NCBI GenBank assembly: GCA_004213215.1
Contig: SHAO01000004.1
Span: forward strand, 1 to 36,733
DNA: 36,733 nt
Direction: 5' to 3'
Origin: Candidatus Pelagibacterales bacterium
Lineage (GTDB): Bacteria; Pseudomonadota; Alphaproteobacteria; Pelagibacterales; Pelagibacteraceae
Position 1 is the first letter of the stretch. Each line of letters opens with the position of its first letter. The notes under the pieces were generated by a model that worked only from the letters and a program-made list of their open reading frames with translations, was not told the origin of the DNA and ran no database searches. The translations under genes and the position numbers were made by a program. Positions 16,946-25,625 of this stretch are shown here, one piece after another.

Positions 16946-17290
16946 TTTTTCAAAATTTAACTGCGACAAAATATTAATTTTTTTTTACTTTTTTTGACAA
17001 GTTTTTAACACAATCACACACTATATGAAGATTAATGAAAGTTTTGTTTTATACATCTTGGATGATTACTTTAGGTTTGCTATCTACAGCTATTTTGTTG
17101 GTTTAAAAATGAAAGTTATTTGTTTTTATGTTTTTATCTTACTCTACTGGTCTATAATGATCGCTGGACCTTTAAATTTATTATAAATCATTAGTAAAGA
17201 AGCAATTTAATCCCATTAATAGTCAATTATTTTAATTTTAATATTAGATATTTTTACGTAATGTTAAAGAAAAAATAATTGGAGGCTTAA
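16946..17290 (+). other. 345-bp gene gap with two tiny hydrophobic ORFs
   Basis: No recognised gene. A TTGACA occurs at 16994-16999 but without a well-spaced -10 box. Two short ORFs follow head to tail: 17035-17106 (23 codons, starting MKVLFYTSWMITLGLL) and 17109-17186 (25 codons, starting MKVICFYVFILLYWSI). Each could encode one membrane-spanning helix, and the second ATG is two bases past the first stop. Neither has a good Shine-Dalgarno sequence. The last 20 bases hold the strong site GGAGG for the next gene. Coding status of the small ORFs is uncertain. Confidence 0.35.
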
Positions 17291-18232
17291 ATGAAGATTG
17301 GTTTTATTGGTTTGGGAAATGTAGGTGGAAAACTAGCGGGAAGCTTATTACGCAATAAATTTGAGATAATTGTAAGGGATCTAGACAGCAAATTAACAAA
17401 TTTTTTTTTTGAAAAAGGTGCCCAAGTTGCAACTAGCCCAAAAGATTTAGCAGAAAAATCGGACCTTATTATAACTTGTTTACCTTCACCAGAAGTTTGT
17501 TCTGAAGTTATGGAAGCTGATGATGGTGTTATCAAAGGTTTAACCAAAGGTAAAATTTGGTTAGAAATGAGCACTACAGACAGTAAAGAGGTAAAAAGAA
17601 TTGGAACTTTAGTCAAATCAACTGGAGCAATTCCTTTAGATTGTCCAGTAAGTGGAGGATGTCATCGTGCAGCTACAGGAAATATTGCGATTTTAGTTGG
17701 TGGAGAAAAAAACTCTTTTAATAAAATTTTACCAGCTTTATCCGCTATGGGTAGAAAAATTTTATATACTGGTGAACTTGGTAGTGCTTCAATTTTAAAA
17801 GTTATTACTAATTATTTAGCATCAGCAAACCTTGTTTCAGTTGGAGAAGCTTTAATGGTTGCTAAAAAATCTGGTATGGACTTAAAAAAAACATATGAGG
17901 CTATTAAAATATCTTCAGGAAATTCTTTTGTTCACGAAACAGAAAGCCAAGTTATTTTAAATGGATCATATAATATAAGTTTTACAATGGATTTAGTTTT
18001 AAAAGATATGGGTTTATTTAATGACTTGTCAATAAAGAATAATATACCATTAGAATTATCGCCTTTAGTATTAAATATTTTTAAAGATGGACAAAAAAAA
18101 TATGGACCAAGAGCATGGTCTTCAATGATAGTAAAAAGATTGGAAGATGTCTGCAATACTAGTTTAAGAGCAGAGGGTTTTCCTGCAGAATTAACGGATT
18201 CTGAACCAGAGGAAAAAGGTCATCAAATATAA
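17291..18232 (+). CDS. NAD(P)-dependent beta-hydroxyacid dehydrogenase (HIBADH/6PGDH family)
   Basis: A 313-residue member of the 3-hydroxyisobutyrate dehydrogenase-like family. The Rossmann motif is GFIGLGNVGG (3-12), the substrate loop is DCPVSGGCHRAATGN near 118-132, and the catalytic lysine lies in GSASILKVITNYL near 170. Family members oxidise short beta-hydroxyacids or reduce tartronate semialdehyde. GGAGG stands six bases before the ATG. An aldehyde dehydrogenase follows about 24 bp later and probably acts in the same pathway on a semialdehyde; the real substrate is not readable from sequence. Confidence 0.85.
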   Translation: MKIGFIGLGNVGGKLAGSLLRNKFEIIVRDLDSKLTNFFFEKGAQVATSPKDLAEKSDLIITCLPSPEVCSEVMEADDGVIKGLTKGKIWLEMSTTDSKEVKRIGTLVKSTGAIPLDCPVSGGCHRAATGNIAILVGGEKNSFNKILPALSAMGRKILYTGELGSASILKVITNYLASANLVSVGEALMVAKKSGMDLKKTYEAIKISSGNSFVHETESQVILNGSYNISFTMDLVLKDMGLFNDLSIKNNIPLELSPLVLNIFKDGQKKYGPRAWSSMIVKRLEDVCNTSLRAEGFPAELTDSEPEEKGHQI

Positions 18233-18256
18233 TTTTTATGATAATAATTGAAAATA

Positions 18257-19684
18257 ATGGATAAAAGAAATTTTTATATAAATGGAAAATGGGTTTCTCC
18301 TTCAAAAGCAAATGATTTTAAGGTTATAAATCCATCAAATGAAGAAATTTTTGCTACAATATCTTTAGGGCACAAAGAGGATATAGACATAGCAGTAAAA
18401 GCAGCTAAAAATGCATTTGTTAAATGGAAAGAAACTTCAAAAGAAGAGAGAATAATTCTTTTAGAAAAATTACTTAAAATTTATAAAAAAAGATTTAATG
18501 AAATGACTGAGGCCATCACAATAGAAATGGGTTCACCAATTGATTATTCATCCTCAACCCATACAATTTCTGGTCAATCTCATTTAGAAGATTTTATATT
18601 AAGATTAAAAGAATTTAATTTTGAAGAACATTTTGATTCAAAATCAAATAATCATATACGTTATGAGCCGATAGGAGTCTGCGGTCTAATCACTCCGTGG
18701 AACTGGCCAATTAACCAGATAGCATTAAAAGTAGTTCCCGCATTAGCAACTGGATGCACAATGATACTCAAACCATCAGAGATAGCACCTATTTCAGCAA
18801 TGCTCTTTGCAGAAATGATAGATGAAGCGGGTTTTCCGTCTGGAGTTTTTAATTTAGTTAATGGAGATGGAGCTGGAATTGGAACGCATATATCTGGCCA
18901 TCCTGATATTGATATGGTTTCTTTCACAGGATCAACAAGAGCAGGAAAATTAATTTCAAAAAATGCTGCAAATACTATTAAAAGAGTTTGCTTAGAACTA
19001 GGAGGCAAAGGAGGAAATATCGTTTTTGCAGACTCATATCCTAACGCTGTAAGAGATGGAATTAGAAACGTAATGAGTAATTCTGGTCAATCTTGTGATG
19101 CACCAACAAGAATGTTGGTTGAAAAACCAATCTACGAAAGAGCAATTAAAGAAGCTGCAGATGAAGCAAAACTGATTAAAGTAGATATGGCCTCTAAGAA
19201 AGGAGATCATATAGGTCCTGTAGTTTCAAAAACTCAATATGATAAAATTATTAGTTTAATTAAAAGTGGAATTGATGAAGGCGCTACATTAGCAGCTGGA
19301 GGTCCCGATCTTCCAAATAATTTAAATAAAGGTTATTTTATAAAACCCACAATTTTTACAAATGTTACAAATGATATGGAAATAGCAAAAAAAGAAATTT
19401 TTGGACCAGTTCTCTCTATAATTCCATTTGAAACAGAAGAAGAAGCAATTAAGATTACCAACGAAACAGAATATGGTCTTGGTAACTATTTACAAACTGA
19501 AGATAAAGAAAAAGCAAAAAGAGTTGCAAAAAAATTAAGATCAGGAATTGTTTATATCAATGGAAATGCTGCTGATGCCGGTACACCTTTTGGTGGTTAT
19601 AGACAATCTGGAAATGGTCGCGAAGGCGGCACTTGGGGATTAGAAGAGTATCTCGAAGTAAAAACCATAACTGGTTGGAAGTAA
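18257..19684 (+). CDS. NAD(P)-dependent aldehyde dehydrogenase
   Basis: A 475-residue ALDH superfamily enzyme that oxidises an aldehyde to a carboxylate. Key residues, numbered from the ATG at 18257: N149 in TPWNWP, the FTGSTRAGK nucleotide loop near 223-231, E247 in LELGGK, and nucleophile C280 in NSGQSCDAPTR. The NSGQSC-x-APTR form is typical of the CddD-like branch rather than of betaine aldehyde dehydrogenase. A TTG three codons upstream (18248) is less likely. Given the nearby quaternary-amine genes, betaine aldehyde or trimethylaminobutyraldehyde are possible substrates, but the tight link to the hydroxyacid dehydrogenase points equally to a semialdehyde. Confidence 0.88.
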   Translation: MDKRNFYINGKWVSPSKANDFKVINPSNEEIFATISLGHKEDIDIAVKAAKNAFVKWKETSKEERIILLEKLLKIYKKRFNEMTEAITIEMGSPIDYSSSTHTISGQSHLEDFILRLKEFNFEEHFDSKSNNHIRYEPIGVCGLITPWNWPINQIALKVVPALATGCTMILKPSEIAPISAMLFAEMIDEAGFPSGVFNLVNGDGAGIGTHISGHPDIDMVSFTGSTRAGKLISKNAANTIKRVCLELGGKGGNIVFADSYPNAVRDGIRNVMSNSGQSCDAPTRMLVEKPIYERAIKEAADEAKLIKVDMASKKGDHIGPVVSKTQYDKIISLIKSGIDEGATLAAGGPDLPNNLNKGYFIKPTIFTNVTNDMEIAKKEIFGPVLSIIPFETEEEAIKITNETEYGLGNYLQTEDKEKAKRVAKKLRSGIVYINGNAADAGTPFGGYRQSGNGREGGTWGLEEYLEVKTITGWK

Positions 19685-19700
19685 TTTATTAATAAATAAA

Positions 19701-20498
19701 ATGAACAAAAAAAATAAGTTAAAATATTATAAGTTTTTAAATTCACTTCCAAAAAAACTAAATAAGCTCTATTTTTCTAAATTAAAAGGAAAATTTAAAT
19801 TAAAAAATAAATCAAAAAATAAAAGTGGGTTTGATCCAGTAACTAATATAGATAGAGCTTTTGAGTTCTTTTTAAGAAGTGAGATTTTAAAATTTTTTCC
19901 AAATGATGGAATTGTTGGCGAGGAGTTTGGAGAAAGAAAAACAAAAAATGGTTTTTCTTGGATACTTGATCCAATAGATGGGACTAGATCTTTTATTATT
20001 AACAGCCCCACATGGAGCAATCTAATAAGTGTCAATTACAAAAATGAGCCAATTTTAGGATTGGTAAATTTCCCTATGCTAAAAAAGTACTATATAACAG
20101 GCGCAGATCAATCATCGTACCTAGTTGAAAATAATAAATTTAAAAAACTTCGTGTTGCAAAACCGACATCATTTAATAATACAAAAATGGCTGGAAGCTT
20201 TTTTGGTTGGCTGCCGTTAAAAAAACAAATAAAGATAAACAAGTTAGTTGATCTTATGAGGTTTCCATGTTCAGACGCTTTGAGTTATTGCCAACTTTGC
20301 GAAGGAAAATTAGATGCTGTAATTCAATGCTCAAACCGAATATGGGATATACATTGCATGATACCATTAATTAAAAATGCAGGAGGCCAAATTAATACAT
20401 GGAAAAATAAAGATCCCAGATTAGCTGGCAATATCGTAGCTAGTTCTAATATAAAGACACATAAGCAATTGTTAAAAATGCTTAAACCAGTGGCTTAA
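19701..20498 (+). CDS. Inositol-monophosphatase family phosphatase, HisN-like
   Basis: A 265-residue Mg-dependent phosphatase. Metal-binding residues are visible in GEEFGE (73-78) and D90-P-I-D93-G-T95, with a later aspartate in IWDIHC near 215. The form DPIDGTRSFI is that of HisN-type histidinol-phosphatases and not of generic inositol monophosphatases, so histidine synthesis is the best guess; other small sugar or alcohol phosphates are alternatives. It lies 16 bp after the aldehyde dehydrogenase and 4 bp before the glycerophosphodiesterase. Confidence 0.83.
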   Translation: MNKKNKLKYYKFLNSLPKKLNKLYFSKLKGKFKLKNKSKNKSGFDPVTNIDRAFEFFLRSEILKFFPNDGIVGEEFGERKTKNGFSWILDPIDGTRSFIINSPTWSNLISVNYKNEPILGLVNFPMLKKYYITGADQSSYLVENNKFKKLRVAKPTSFNNTKMAGSFFGWLPLKKQIKINKLVDLMRFPCSDALSYCQLCEGKLDAVIQCSNRIWDIHCMIPLIKNAGGQINTWKNKDPRLAGNIVASSNIKTHKQLLKMLKPVA

Positions 20499-20502
20499 GT
20501 AA

Positions 20503-21153
20503 ATGTCGCACCTATTAATACATAGGGGATTAGCAAAAAGAAATTTCACCGAGAATACTATTTCATCTTTTAGATATTGTTTTAAAAAAAAGTATGGAAT
20601 TGAAACTGATATACATTGCACTAAAGATGGTAAGATAGTTTGCTTTCATGATTTTAACCTCAAAAGTAAATTTAAGATTAATAAGTCTTTAAAGAATCTT
20701 AAATATCAAGATTTATTAAAAATTAGTAAGGCTAAAAAAAAACCTATTCCATTATTAAATGATTTAATTAAATTATCTAAAAATAAAAGATTTTTGATGT
20801 TGGAAATAAAGCCTTTGTTTAGTAAAGAAAATCTTAAAGTTTTATTAAAAGAAATAAAGAAATTAAAAAACTATTCTCTTACATCTTTCAAAGAAAAAAA
20901 TATAATCAATTTATATAAATTGAAAAAAGATTTAAATTTAGGCTTACTAATCCCATCGACATTTACATTTAAAAAGATTATTAAAAAAAGTAAAAAAAAA
21001 TATGTGAAATTTTTAGTTTTAGAAAAGAAGTTTTTAAAAGAAAAAAAACTCAATGTAATTAGAAAAAAAATTTATTTTTATACTATTAAGGATAAAAAAT
21101 TATTTAATCAATTTAGTAATAAAAATCTTATATTTGAAAATCTATATTTGTAA
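20503..21153 (+). CDS. Glycerophosphodiester phosphodiesterase (GDPD), short form
   Basis: Hydrolyses glycerophosphodiesters to glycerol 3-phosphate and an alcohol such as choline or ethanolamine. Catalytic residues of the GDPD barrel are in place: H7-R8, E17-N18-T19, E34, D36 (ETDIH), D42-G43 and H49-D50. At 216 residues it is somewhat shorter than usual, the C-terminal half being very lysine-rich and condensed. No signal peptide, so cytosolic. Release of choline from glycerophosphocholine would suit the betaine theme of the region, but headgroup specificity cannot be read. Its end is convergent with the GBBH-like gene, separated by 5 bp. Confidence 0.87.
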   Translation: MSHLLIHRGLAKRNFTENTISSFRYCFKKKYGIETDIHCTKDGKIVCFHDFNLKSKFKINKSLKNLKYQDLLKISKAKKKPIPLLNDLIKLSKNKRFLMLEIKPLFSKENLKVLLKEIKKLKNYSLTSFKEKNIINLYKLKKDLNLGLLIPSTFTFKKIIKKSKKKYVKFLVLEKKFLKEKKLNVIRKKIYFYTIKDKKLFNQFSNKNLIFENLYL

Positions 21154-21158
21154 CTTAA

Positions 21159-22286
21159 TTATTTTTTTAAGTAGTTTAATCTTCCAAGAATTTCATCTCT
21201 GTCAATATAATATCCTTGCAAATGTCTATGACCTGAATTTGGATCAAAAGCAGTTCTTCCATGTAAAACTCTTCTATTATTGAATGAAAATATGTCACCG
21301 GGGTTTAATCTAAATTTAATTTGAAATCTATCGTCATGAAGCAGGTTTCCAAATCTATGATGTGCTTTATAAACCTTATCCATAATATCAGGGTGACAAT
21401 CTAATATATCCATTGTGGCAACACTAAATCTTATATCATTGTAATCTTTATCTTTAGTTAGAGAAACTGCTGGAGCATGAAAACCTCTAATTGATTCTTG
21501 AGTATAATCTTTGTCTCTAAATTTAAGAGGTACGCTTACTAAAGTTTCAAATATTTCTATTTCATTATGTTTCAAATAATCTACAACTGAAAATCCATCT
21601 ACTGCTGACGAATCTCCTCCCTCTGCAGAATTTATTAAGCAATGTAGAAATTGATACCCAGGAGGTGTTTCGAACCAGGGTAAGTCCATATGATTATTTA
21701 GAGCGTGTGCTGAATAAGCTGAATTATTTGGCTTAGGGATATTAATAACTTCAAATGGTGTTTTAAAAAAAGTTTCTCTTGTATGACTTATTCTATTTAG
21801 TACAGAAAAAGCAGATTCTTTCTCAATGGGCGTATTTTTGACAATTGCAATTCCTTTGCGGTGCAGAATCTCTAGCCATTTTATTAAACCTTTATCTGAT
21901 GAAATTATTTCATCATGCTCAACACTTATCGAGTCTAGATTATTCTGAAGCGAATTATTCCAAAGTTTATAGGGTGAAATATATTTTTGTTTACTTTTTA
22001 AAGTATAACAATTTTTTCTAAGCCATTTTGGATCATAGTAGCTAGTGTGATCACCTTCGCTCCATTTAATTTCTAACTTACCATCATGATTAATTTTAAA
22101 ATCTTTTGCTTTTATATTAGTCGAAACTTTAAGAATATTGAACATTCTGTGTCTCGAGTCCTTATCGTGGGCTGTTGGACAATTATCTCTTAACCAAAGA
22201 TAATTAAAATTACTTTTTTCTCCGTCGCTCCATTCAACATCTAGACCTGAGCCATTCTGAGAAATTTTTAAAATATTTATTTCCAT
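21159..22286 (-). CDS. Gamma-butyrobetaine hydroxylase-like 2-oxoglutarate oxygenase
   Basis: Likely hydroxylates gamma-butyrobetaine to L-carnitine using Fe(II), 2-oxoglutarate and O2. The 375-residue protein has the full two-domain GBBH build: an N-terminal DUF971-like domain with LWLRDNCPTAHD (C36, H40) and H80, which can make the zinc site, then the jelly roll with H199-M-D201 and H342 (NRRVLHGRTAFD) and a 2OG arginine near R354. Aromatic residues Y191, W204 and F205 near the triad could cage a trimethylammonium group. It is divergent from the betaine transporter proX, with a 21-bp palindrome between them. Trimethyllysine or another betaine are alternative substrates. Confidence 0.82.
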   Translation of the reverse strand: MEINILKISQNGSGLDVEWSDGEKSNFNYLWLRDNCPTAHDKDSRHRMFNILKVSTNIKAKDFKINHDGKLEIKWSEGDHTSYYDPKWLRKNCYTLKSKQKYISPYKLWNNSLQNNLDSISVEHDEIISSDKGLIKWLEILHRKGIAIVKNTPIEKESAFSVLNRISHTRETFFKTPFEVINIPKPNNSAYSAHALNNHMDLPWFETPPGYQFLHCLINSAEGGDSSAVDGFSVVDYLKHNEIEIFETLVSVPLKFRDKDYTQESIRGFHAPAVSLTKDKDYNDIRFSVATMDILDCHPDIMDKVYKAHHRFGNLLHDDRFQIKFRLNPGDIFSFNNRRVLHGRTAFDPNSGHRHLQGYYIDRDEILGRLNYLKK

Positions 22287-22319
22287 TAAAATATCATTAT
22301 TTTATTTTATTAAATTTTC

Positions 22320-22340
22320 AATTCAATTAATAATTGAATT
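22320..22340. promoter_or_regulatory. Perfect 21-bp palindrome between divergent betaine genes
   Basis: AATTCAATTA (22320-22329), one central A, then TAATTGAATT (22331-22340): ten perfectly paired positions per arm. It lies 33 bp upstream of the GBBH-like gene start on one side and 123 bp before proX on the other, the place for a dimeric regulator site controlling both. In AT-rich DNA such palindromes can arise by chance, though 10 of 10 matched positions is long. Confidence 0.45.
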
Positions 22341-22463
22341 CTTATTTTTATTTTACAAAAAATGCTCATATCAATAGACTATTTCTAACCACTAAAGGGT
22401 TGTTTTTTACAAGATTTCACGTTGTAATACCCAAGTTTAAACTAATAACAGGAGGGAAATTTA

Positions 22464-23489
22464 ATGAAATTTCTAAAAAACCTATTACTTTCATTTGTAT
22501 TTGCTGGAGTAATGGCTCTAGGAACAACTAGTGCTAATGCTGCATGTAAAGTACATTTGGGAGATTTCGACTGGGATAGTGCTAACGTACACACTGCGAT
22601 AGTCGGTTTTATAATTAAAAATGGTTATGGGTGTGAAGTTGAGGTTACTAAAGGAAGTACAAGCCCAATAATGGCTGCTCATTACGACCAGCAACTAGAT
22701 ATTATTACTGAGGTTTGGAGAGATAATATTGTTCAAATGCATGAGGAAGCAGTTGCAAAAGGACAAATTGTTGAACTTGGAGTTAACACTCCTTCATCTA
22801 CTCAAGGTTTCTATGTAGATAAAGCAACTTCAGATAAATATGGCTTAAAAAGTGTTGAAGACATGAAAAAACCTGAGATCGCAAAACTATTTGCTGATCC
22901 CGAGGCGCCTGGAAAAGGTAGAATGACAAGCTGTATTTCAGGATGGACTTGCTACACGATTAATTTAGTAAAACACAAAGTTTATGGTTTAGATGAATTC
23001 TATACTAACTTTGACCCAGGCTCTGGTGGAGCTTTAGATGCAGCAATTGCCGGTGCATTTAAAAAAGGTAAACCAGTATTTTCTTACTACTGGACACCAA
23101 CAGGTTTAATGGGAAAAGTTGATCTTGTTCAACTTAAAGAACCAGCATACGAAAATGCTTGTTGGACAAAAATGATGGCAGTAGTTGAAAAAATTAAAGC
23201 TGATGGTCCTGATGCATACACAGAAACATGTGCTAGTGCTTATGTGGATATGGCTTTAACAAAATCCGCTACAACTAAGTTTGCAAACGACCCAGCAAAC
23301 AAACCAATCATTGACTTTGTTAAACAGTACTCATTACCAACAGCTGAAGTTAACAAATCACTTGCTTTCTATATTGATGAATCCGGTGGAGATATGGAAG
23401 CAACTGCTAAGAATTACTTAAAGTCCGATGATGCATGGACTAAATGGGTTCCAGCAGATGTTGCAAGTAAAGTTAAAGCTGCGCTTTAA
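22464..23489 (+). CDS. proX: Glycine betaine/quaternary-amine ABC transporter, substrate-binding protein
   Basis: Periplasmic binding protein of the ProX/OpuAC class. Residues 1-26 are a signal peptide cut after ANA, with mature N-terminus ACKVHLGDFDWDSANVHT. The type II periplasmic fold follows; several tryptophans (W near residues 32, 77, 153 and 212) could form the aromatic box that binds quaternary ammonium. AGGAGGG lies 8-9 bases before the ATG, one of the strongest ribosome sites in the window. A terminator separates it from proW, so it should be made in excess over the membrane parts. Ligand may be glycine betaine, carnitine or related compounds. Confidence 0.9.
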   Translation: MKFLKNLLLSFVFAGVMALGTTSANAACKVHLGDFDWDSANVHTAIVGFIIKNGYGCEVEVTKGSTSPIMAAHYDQQLDIITEVWRDNIVQMHEEAVAKGQIVELGVNTPSSTQGFYVDKATSDKYGLKSVEDMKKPEIAKLFADPEAPGKGRMTSCISGWTCYTINLVKHKVYGLDEFYTNFDPGSGGALDAAIAGAFKKGKPVFSYYWTPTGLMGKVDLVQLKEPAYENACWTKMMAVVEKIKADGPDAYTETCASAYVDMALTKSATTKFANDPANKPIIDFVKQYSLPTAEVNKSLAFYIDESGGDMEATAKNYLKSDDAWTKWVPADVASKVKAAL

Positions 23490-23507
23490 TTTTTAAAAAA
23501 TATTATA

Positions 23508-23538
23508 CTAAGAGCCCTAACGGGCTCTTAGTTTTTTT
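23508..23538 (+). terminator. Partial intrinsic terminator between proX and proW
   Basis: CTAAGAGCCC (23508-23517) pairs with GGGCTCTTAG (23522-23531), a 10-bp stem with loop TAAC, followed by seven T (23532-23538). It sits 19 bp after the proX stop and 12 bp before the proW ATG. Since no new promoter fits in the remaining gap, some transcripts must read through; this is the usual way to make more binding protein than permease. Confidence 0.88.
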
Positions 23539-23550
23539 GTAGGTATATAG

Positions 23551-24573
23551 ATGGAAAAGTATAAAAAATATATTAATTTAATTTATTTAGCTATTTTTGT
23601 AGGAATGGTTGTTATGGCTTACACAACCTCGAAATATAGACCTGAAAGCGTTTTTGTTTTATTTACAGATCTTTCTTGGCTGGGTGACTGGCCTAAATGG
23701 TTAGACTTTCCATTAATGCCATTTTTAAATAAATGGTTTGATATTCTGATTGTCAAATACGGAATTATGTTTGAAGGAATTAATTTTTTCTTACTAGGTA
23801 TATATGGCCAAATGAAAAATTTCTTAGTAGGTCTTCCTTGGCCAATAGTTATGATTTCAGTCATATTGCTTGCTTACTTTGCAAGTGGAAAACAAATGGG
23901 AACAACAATAATGGTTGGTTTCTGTGTTTTTTTTCTTGGATTTCTTAGTCCTAGATATTGGGACAAGTGTATAATGACAACAACGATAGTCGTTATTGGA
24001 ATGTTGCTTTGTTTAGTAATTGGTATTCCTATTGGAATAGCTATGGCGCGAAATAAAAAAGTAAGAAATGCATTATTACCGATCCTTGATTTGATGCAGA
24101 CCATACCAAGTTTTTGTTATTTAATTCCAGGAATTTTATTATTTGGATTAGGGGCGGTTCCGGCAATAGTTGCAATTTTTGTATATGCTGTTCCTCCACT
24201 TATAAGATTAACCGATTTAGGAATAAGATTGGTTGATAAAGAAGTTATCGAAGCAGCGGAGGCTTTTGGAGCAAATAAAAAACAAAAGTTATGGGGGGTG
24301 CAACTTCCTTTAGCTTTACCCAATATAATGCAAGGAATTAACCAATGTACGATGATGTCCTTAGCAATGGTTGTTATAGCTTCGATGATAGGAACAAGAG
24401 GAATAGGGGATGAAGTATTACTTGGTTTACAGCAGCTTAATGTCGGCATGGCTACAGAAGCAGGAATAGCTATTGTTCTTTTAGCTATAATTTTTGATAG
24501 AATAACACAATCTTATGGTGAAAGAATGCAAGAAAGAGTTCACCATACGAAGGAAAAGGTAAAATTAAAATAA
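23551..24573 (+). CDS. proW: Glycine betaine ABC transporter permease
   Basis: ProW/OpuAB-type inner-membrane subunit of 340 residues. After an N-terminal extension with two or three hydrophobic segments, the BPD-transport core holds several helices and the EAA loop EAAEAFGANKKQKLWGVQLPLA that docks on the ATPase. PTM: SFCYLIPGILLFGLGAVPAIVA and GTRGIGDEVLLGLQQLNVG are typical of the family. The stop overlaps the proV start (TAATG). Confidence 0.92.
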   Translation: MEKYKKYINLIYLAIFVGMVVMAYTTSKYRPESVFVLFTDLSWLGDWPKWLDFPLMPFLNKWFDILIVKYGIMFEGINFFLLGIYGQMKNFLVGLPWPIVMISVILLAYFASGKQMGTTIMVGFCVFFLGFLSPRYWDKCIMTTTIVVIGMLLCLVIGIPIGIAMARNKKVRNALLPILDLMQTIPSFCYLIPGILLFGLGAVPAIVAIFVYAVPPLIRLTDLGIRLVDKEVIEAAEAFGANKKQKLWGVQLPLALPNIMQGINQCTMMSLAMVVIASMIGTRGIGDEVLLGLQQLNVGMATEAGIAIVLLAIIFDRITQSYGERMQERVHHTKEKVKLK

Positions 24574-25625
24574 TGTCTACTAAAATAGAAATAAAAAACG
24601 TTTATAAAATTTTTGGAGAAAATCCAGCTAAAGTTCTTCCAATGGTTCAAGAGGGAGCTACAAAAGAAGAGGTTTTAGAACAAACAGGTCATACAGTTGG
24701 TCTTGATAATGTTTCTATAAATGTACAAGAAGGCGAAACTTTTGTGTGCATGGGATTATCTGGTTCAGGAAAATCAACGCTTATTCGTCATATTAACAGG
24801 TTAATAGACCCAACTGCGGGAGAGGTTTCTGTAGAGGGAACAAATGTGATGCAGCTTGATCAAAAAAGTTTAATTGAATTTAGAAGACATAAAATGAGCA
24901 TGGTCTTTCAAAGATTTGGATTATTTCCACACAAAACTGTAATTCAAAATGTTGGTTACGGTCTAGAAGTTCAGGGCAAAGAGAAAAATGAAATAGAAAA
25001 AGTTGCTATGGAAAAAATAGATGCCGTAGGTTTAATTGGTTTTGAACATATGTATCCAAACCAATTATCTGGAGGTATGCAACAACGTGTAGGTTTAGCA
25101 CGTGCGCTTGCGACAAACACAGATATTATGCTAATGGATGAAGCTTTTAGTGCACTAGATCCACTTATTAGAAGTGATATGCAAAAACAGCTTATTGATT
25201 TGCAAGCAGAATTAAAAAAAACAATTGTTTTTATTACTCACGACTTGGATGAATCATTGAGACTAGGCGATCATATAGGAATTTTAAATGGAGGAAGATT
25301 AGTTCAAGTTGGAACACCAATAGAAATTATAATGAAACCTGCAGATGATTATGTAGCTGCATTTGTAAAAGATGTAAATCGTGCAAAAGTTATTAAAGCT
25401 AAAATAATTATGGTGTCACCACAAAAATTTAAAGGTACTAAAAATTCAAACACCATTAAGGTAAATGAAGATGCTTTTCTAGATGAATTTTTACCTAAGG
25501 TTTGCTTAACTCCAGCAACAATTGAAGTGGTTGATAAAAGTGGAAACTTAAAAGGATATATTACTGATAAAGAATTATCCAAGGCTTTAACCAAGACCCA
25601 CTCAAATGGCGTTGTTAAATCTTAA
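24573..25625 (+). CDS. proV: Glycine betaine ABC transporter ATP-binding subunit
   Basis: ABC ATPase of 350 residues energising betaine import. Walker A GLSGSGKST (61-69), Q-loop Q113, signature LSGGMQQR (165-172), Walker B LMDE (187-190) and the H-loop in FITHDLDES. The N-terminal KIFGENPAKVLPMVQEGATK extension is typical of ProV/OpuAA. The C-terminal part after about 265 is a shortened CBS-like regulatory region, which in ProV relatives senses ionic strength. Its last 20 bases overlap the next gene, an SDR, tying that enzyme to the transporter. Confidence 0.93.
   Translation: MSTKIEIKNVYKIFGENPAKVLPMVQEGATKEEVLEQTGHTVGLDNVSINVQEGETFVCMGLSGSGKSTLIRHINRLIDPTAGEVSVEGTNVMQLDQKSLIEFRRHKMSMVFQRFGLFPHKTVIQNVGYGLEVQGKEKNEIEKVAMEKIDAVGLIGFEHMYPNQLSGGMQQRVGLARALATNTDIMLMDEAFSALDPLIRSDMQKQLIDLQAELKKTIVFITHDLDESLRLGDHIGILNGGRLVQVGTPIEIIMKPADDYVAAFVKDVNRAKVIKAKIIMVSPQKFKGTKNSNTIKVNEDAFLDEFLPKVCLTPATIEVVDKSGNLKGYITDKELSKALTKTHSNGVVKS

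Noticed and set aside
21153-21176. ACTTAA/TTAAGT hairpin as a bidirectional terminator between the GDPD and GBBH-like genes
   Set aside because: Six A/T-dominated pairs, mostly within the coding end of the GBBH-like gene; too weak to support.
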